Positions 61,942-64,000 of a DNA stretch of 64,000 nt are shown one piece after another (the first letter of the stretch is position 1; each line of letters opens with the position of its first letter). The DNA is from Allacma fusca (taxonomy: Eukaryota; Arthropoda; Collembola; Symphypleona; Sminthuridae), in the NCBI GenBank assembly GCA_947179485.1, contig OX359250.1, positions 11,514,539-11,578,538 of the forward strand, written 5' to 3'. Position numbers and translations under genes: made by a program. The notes below the pieces were generated by a model, which made no database searches, was not told the origin of the DNA, and saw only the letters and a program-made list of their open reading frames with translations.

Positions 61942-64000
61942 AACCGAGGCTAAGCTTTCTTAACTGCAAGCTAAACTTTCTTAACTGCAAGCTAAACTTT
62001 CTTAACTGCAAGCTAAACTTTCTTAACTGCAAGCTAAACTTTCTTAACTGCAAGCTAAACTTTCTTAACTGCAAGCTAAACTTTCTGAACTGCAAGCTAA
62101 ACTTTCTGAACTGCAAGCTAAACGTCCTTAACTGCATTCTAAATTTTCGGAACTGCAAGCTAAACTTTGTTAACTGCAAGCTAAACTTTCTTAACTGCAA
62201 GCTAAACTTTCTTAACTGCGAGCTAAATTTTCTTAACTGCAAACTAAGCTTTTTTAACTCCAAGTTAAACTTTCCTAACTGCAAGCTAAACTTTCTTATA
62301 TGCCAGCTAAACTTCCTTAACTGCAAGCAAAGCTTTTTTAACTCCAAGTTAAACTTTCCTTACTGCAAGCAAAACTTATTTAACTCCAAGTTAAACTTTC
62401 CTAGCTGGTGGCTAAACTTTCTTAACTGCAAGCTAAACTTTCTTAGCTGCAAGCAAACTTTCTTAGCTGCAAGCAAACTTTCTGAACTGCAAGCTAAACT
62501 TTCTGAACTGCAAGCTTAGCTTTCCTTTTTGCAAGCTAATTTTTCTTAACTGCAAGCTAAGCTTTCTTAACTGCAAGCTAAACTTTCTTATATGCAAACT
62601 AAACTTTCTTAACTGCAAGCAAAGCTTTTTCAACTCCAAGCTAAACTTTCCTAACTGCAAGCTAAACTTTCTGAACTGCAAGCGTAGCTTTCCTTTTTGC
62701 AAGCTAATTTTTCATAACTGCAAGCTAAATTTTCGGAACTGCAAGCTAAACTTTGTTAACTGCAAGCTAAACTTTCTTTACCGCAAGCTAAACTTTCTGA
62801 ACAGCAAGCTAAACTTCCTTAACTGCATACTAAATTTTCGGAACTGCAAGCTAAACTTCGTTAACTGCAAGCTTAGCTTTCCTTTCTGCAAGCTAAACTT
62901 TCTTAACTGCAAGCTAATTTTTCCTAACTGCAAGCATAATTTTCTAAACTGCAAGCTAAACTTTCTTAACTGCAAGCTAATTTTTCTTAACTGCAAGCTT
63001 AACTTTCTTAACTGCAAGCTAAACTTTCTTAACTGCAAGCTTAGCTTTTCTTTTTGCAAGCTAATTTTTCTAGACTGCAAGCTAAGCTTTCTTAACTGCA
63101 AGCTAAACTTTCTGAACTGCAAGCTAAACTTTCTGAACTGCAAGCTAAACGTCCTTAACTGCATTCTAAATTTTCGGAACTGCAAGCTAAACTTTGTTAA
63201 CTGCAAGCTAAACTTTCTTAACTGCAAGCTAAACTTTCTGAACTGCAAGCTAAACTTCCTCAACTGCATGCTAAATTTTCGGAACTGCAAGCTTAGCTTT
63301 CCTTTCTGCAAGGTAAACTTTCTTTACTGCAAGCTAAACTTCCTTAACTGCCTGCTAAATTTTTTGAAATGCAAGCTAAACTTTCTTAACTGCAAGCTAA
63401 ACTTTCTTAACTGCGAGCTACATTTTCTTAACTGCAAACTAAGCTTTTTTAACTCCAAGTTAAATTTTCCTAACTGCATGCTAAACTTTCTTATATGCCA
63501 GCTAAACTTTCTTAACTGCAAGCTTAGCTTTCCTTTTTGCAAGCTAATTTTTCTTAACTGCAAGCTAAGCTTTCTTAACTGCAAGCTAAACTTTCTTATA
63601 TGCAAACTAAATTTTCTTAACTGCAAGCAAAGCTTTTTTAACTCCAAGCTAAACTTTCCTAACTGCAAGCTAAACTTTCTTAACTGCAAGCTTAGCTTTC
63701 CTTTTTGCAATCTAATTTTTCTTAACTGCAAGCTAAGCTTTCTTAACTGCAAGCTAAGCTTTCTTAACTGCAAGCTAAACTTTCTGAACTGCAAGCTAAA
63801 CTTTATGAACTGCAAACTAAACTTCCTTAACTGCATGCTAAATTTTCGGAACTGCAAGCTAAACTTTGTTAACTGCAAGCTTTACTTTCCTAACTGCAAG
63901 CTAAACTTTCTTAACTGCAAGCTAAGCTTTTTTAACCCCAAGTTAAACTTTCCTAACCGCAAGCTAACCTTTCTTAACTTCGAGCTACATTTTCTTAACT
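61942..64000 (+). repeat. Satellite domain 9: mixed monomers, no clear higher-order period
   Basis: The block starts with the last AACCGAGG marker monomer. Variants TTCGGAACTGC, CATTCTAAATTTTCGG and AACGTCC recur at about 62110-62160 and 63145-63180, suggesting a repeat of about 1.0 kb, but the window ends before a second full copy. The array is still in register at base 64000. Confidence 0.75.

Larger units (their letters stand above)
11383..64000 (+). repeat. 21-bp satellite array, about 2,500 monomers, continuing past the window
   Basis: A clean monomer is 57128-57148: the core CTGCAAGCTAAACTTTC flanked by TTAA, with 7 G+C in 21 and C outnumbering G by 5 to 2 on the plus strand. Main variant classes are: GCTAAGCTTTC (adds a HindIII site); GCATAATTTTC; GCATGCTAAATTTTC; and a paired form in which GCTAAGCTTTTTT or GCAAAGCTTTTTT is followed by CTCCAAGTTAAACTTTCC. 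All monomers point the same way; I found no inversion, transposon or unique insert in 52.6 kb. Rare 20-bp and 17-bp monomers recur at fixed places in the higher-order repeats. One frame per strand is free of stops (heptapeptides KLNFLNC on + and LQLRKFS on -), which explains the many long open frames. The right end of the array lies outside the window. Confidence 0.98.

Noticed and set aside
11239..64000. CRISPR-like array of repeats and spacers
   Set aside because: Units are contiguous 21-mers with no unique spacers, in a genome with spliced genes.

Overview
The window is eukaryotic and almost certainly from an arthropod. The only recognisable gene is a spliced muscle troponin C of insect/crustacean type, set in AT-rich sequence with GT-AG introns. 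It falls into two parts: about 11.2 kb of ordinary sequence holding tandemly duplicated troponin C genes, and about 52.8 kb of tandem repeat that runs off the right edge.

Region 1 (1-770) has no gene I can recognise, only a scatter of AGGTAC-type motifs. Region 2 (about 770-4560) is a decayed copy of a troponin C unit on the minus strand, with recognisable remains of exons 6, 5, 4 and half of exon 3. It carries stop codons, frameshifts and destroyed splice donors. Region 3 (about 4560-5870) is unannotated spacer. Region 4 (about 5870-10345) is the intact paralogous unit: a six-exon troponin C of 149 codons on the minus strand (CDS 8919 down to 6117), with a plausible core promoter, a MEF2-like site and a polyadenylation signal. 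Shared flanking sequence at about 770-945, 4155-4560, 5870-5940 and 9880-10300 shows that the units arose by head-to-tail duplication. Region 5 (10346-11238) is unannotated spacer leading to the satellite.

Region 6 (11239-64000) is one satellite array. It opens with twelve copies of a 12-bp unit (11239-11382) and then switches to a 21-bp monomer (a clean copy is 57128-57148; core CTGCAAGCTAAACTTTC). Roughly 2,500 monomers follow, all in the same orientation, with no transposon or unique insert that I can see. Monomer variants are organised into higher-order repeats (HORs) whose length changes along the array: about 1.45 kb, then 0.63-0.92 kb, 2,213 bp, 1,126 bp, 398/1,363 bp, 1.7-2.1 kb, 2,619 bp, and 1.3-0.9 kb. 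Nearly all these lengths are whole numbers of 21-bp monomers minus a few bases lost in recurrent 20-bp and 17-bp short monomers that punctuate the HORs.

Because 21 is divisible by 3 and the monomer has one stop-free frame on each strand, the array produces long open frames on both strands (up to 952 codons, 16522-19380 +). I treat these as by-products of the repeat and not as genes. The most interesting signals are the nested origin of the 21-mer beside a 12-mer array, the layered HOR structure with short-monomer punctuation, the 11-bp dyad inside the monomer that its two commonest variants make perfect in different ways, and the exact 21-bp copy-number steps between nearly identical HOR copies. 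A centromeric or heterochromatic role is possible but is not shown by the sequence alone.
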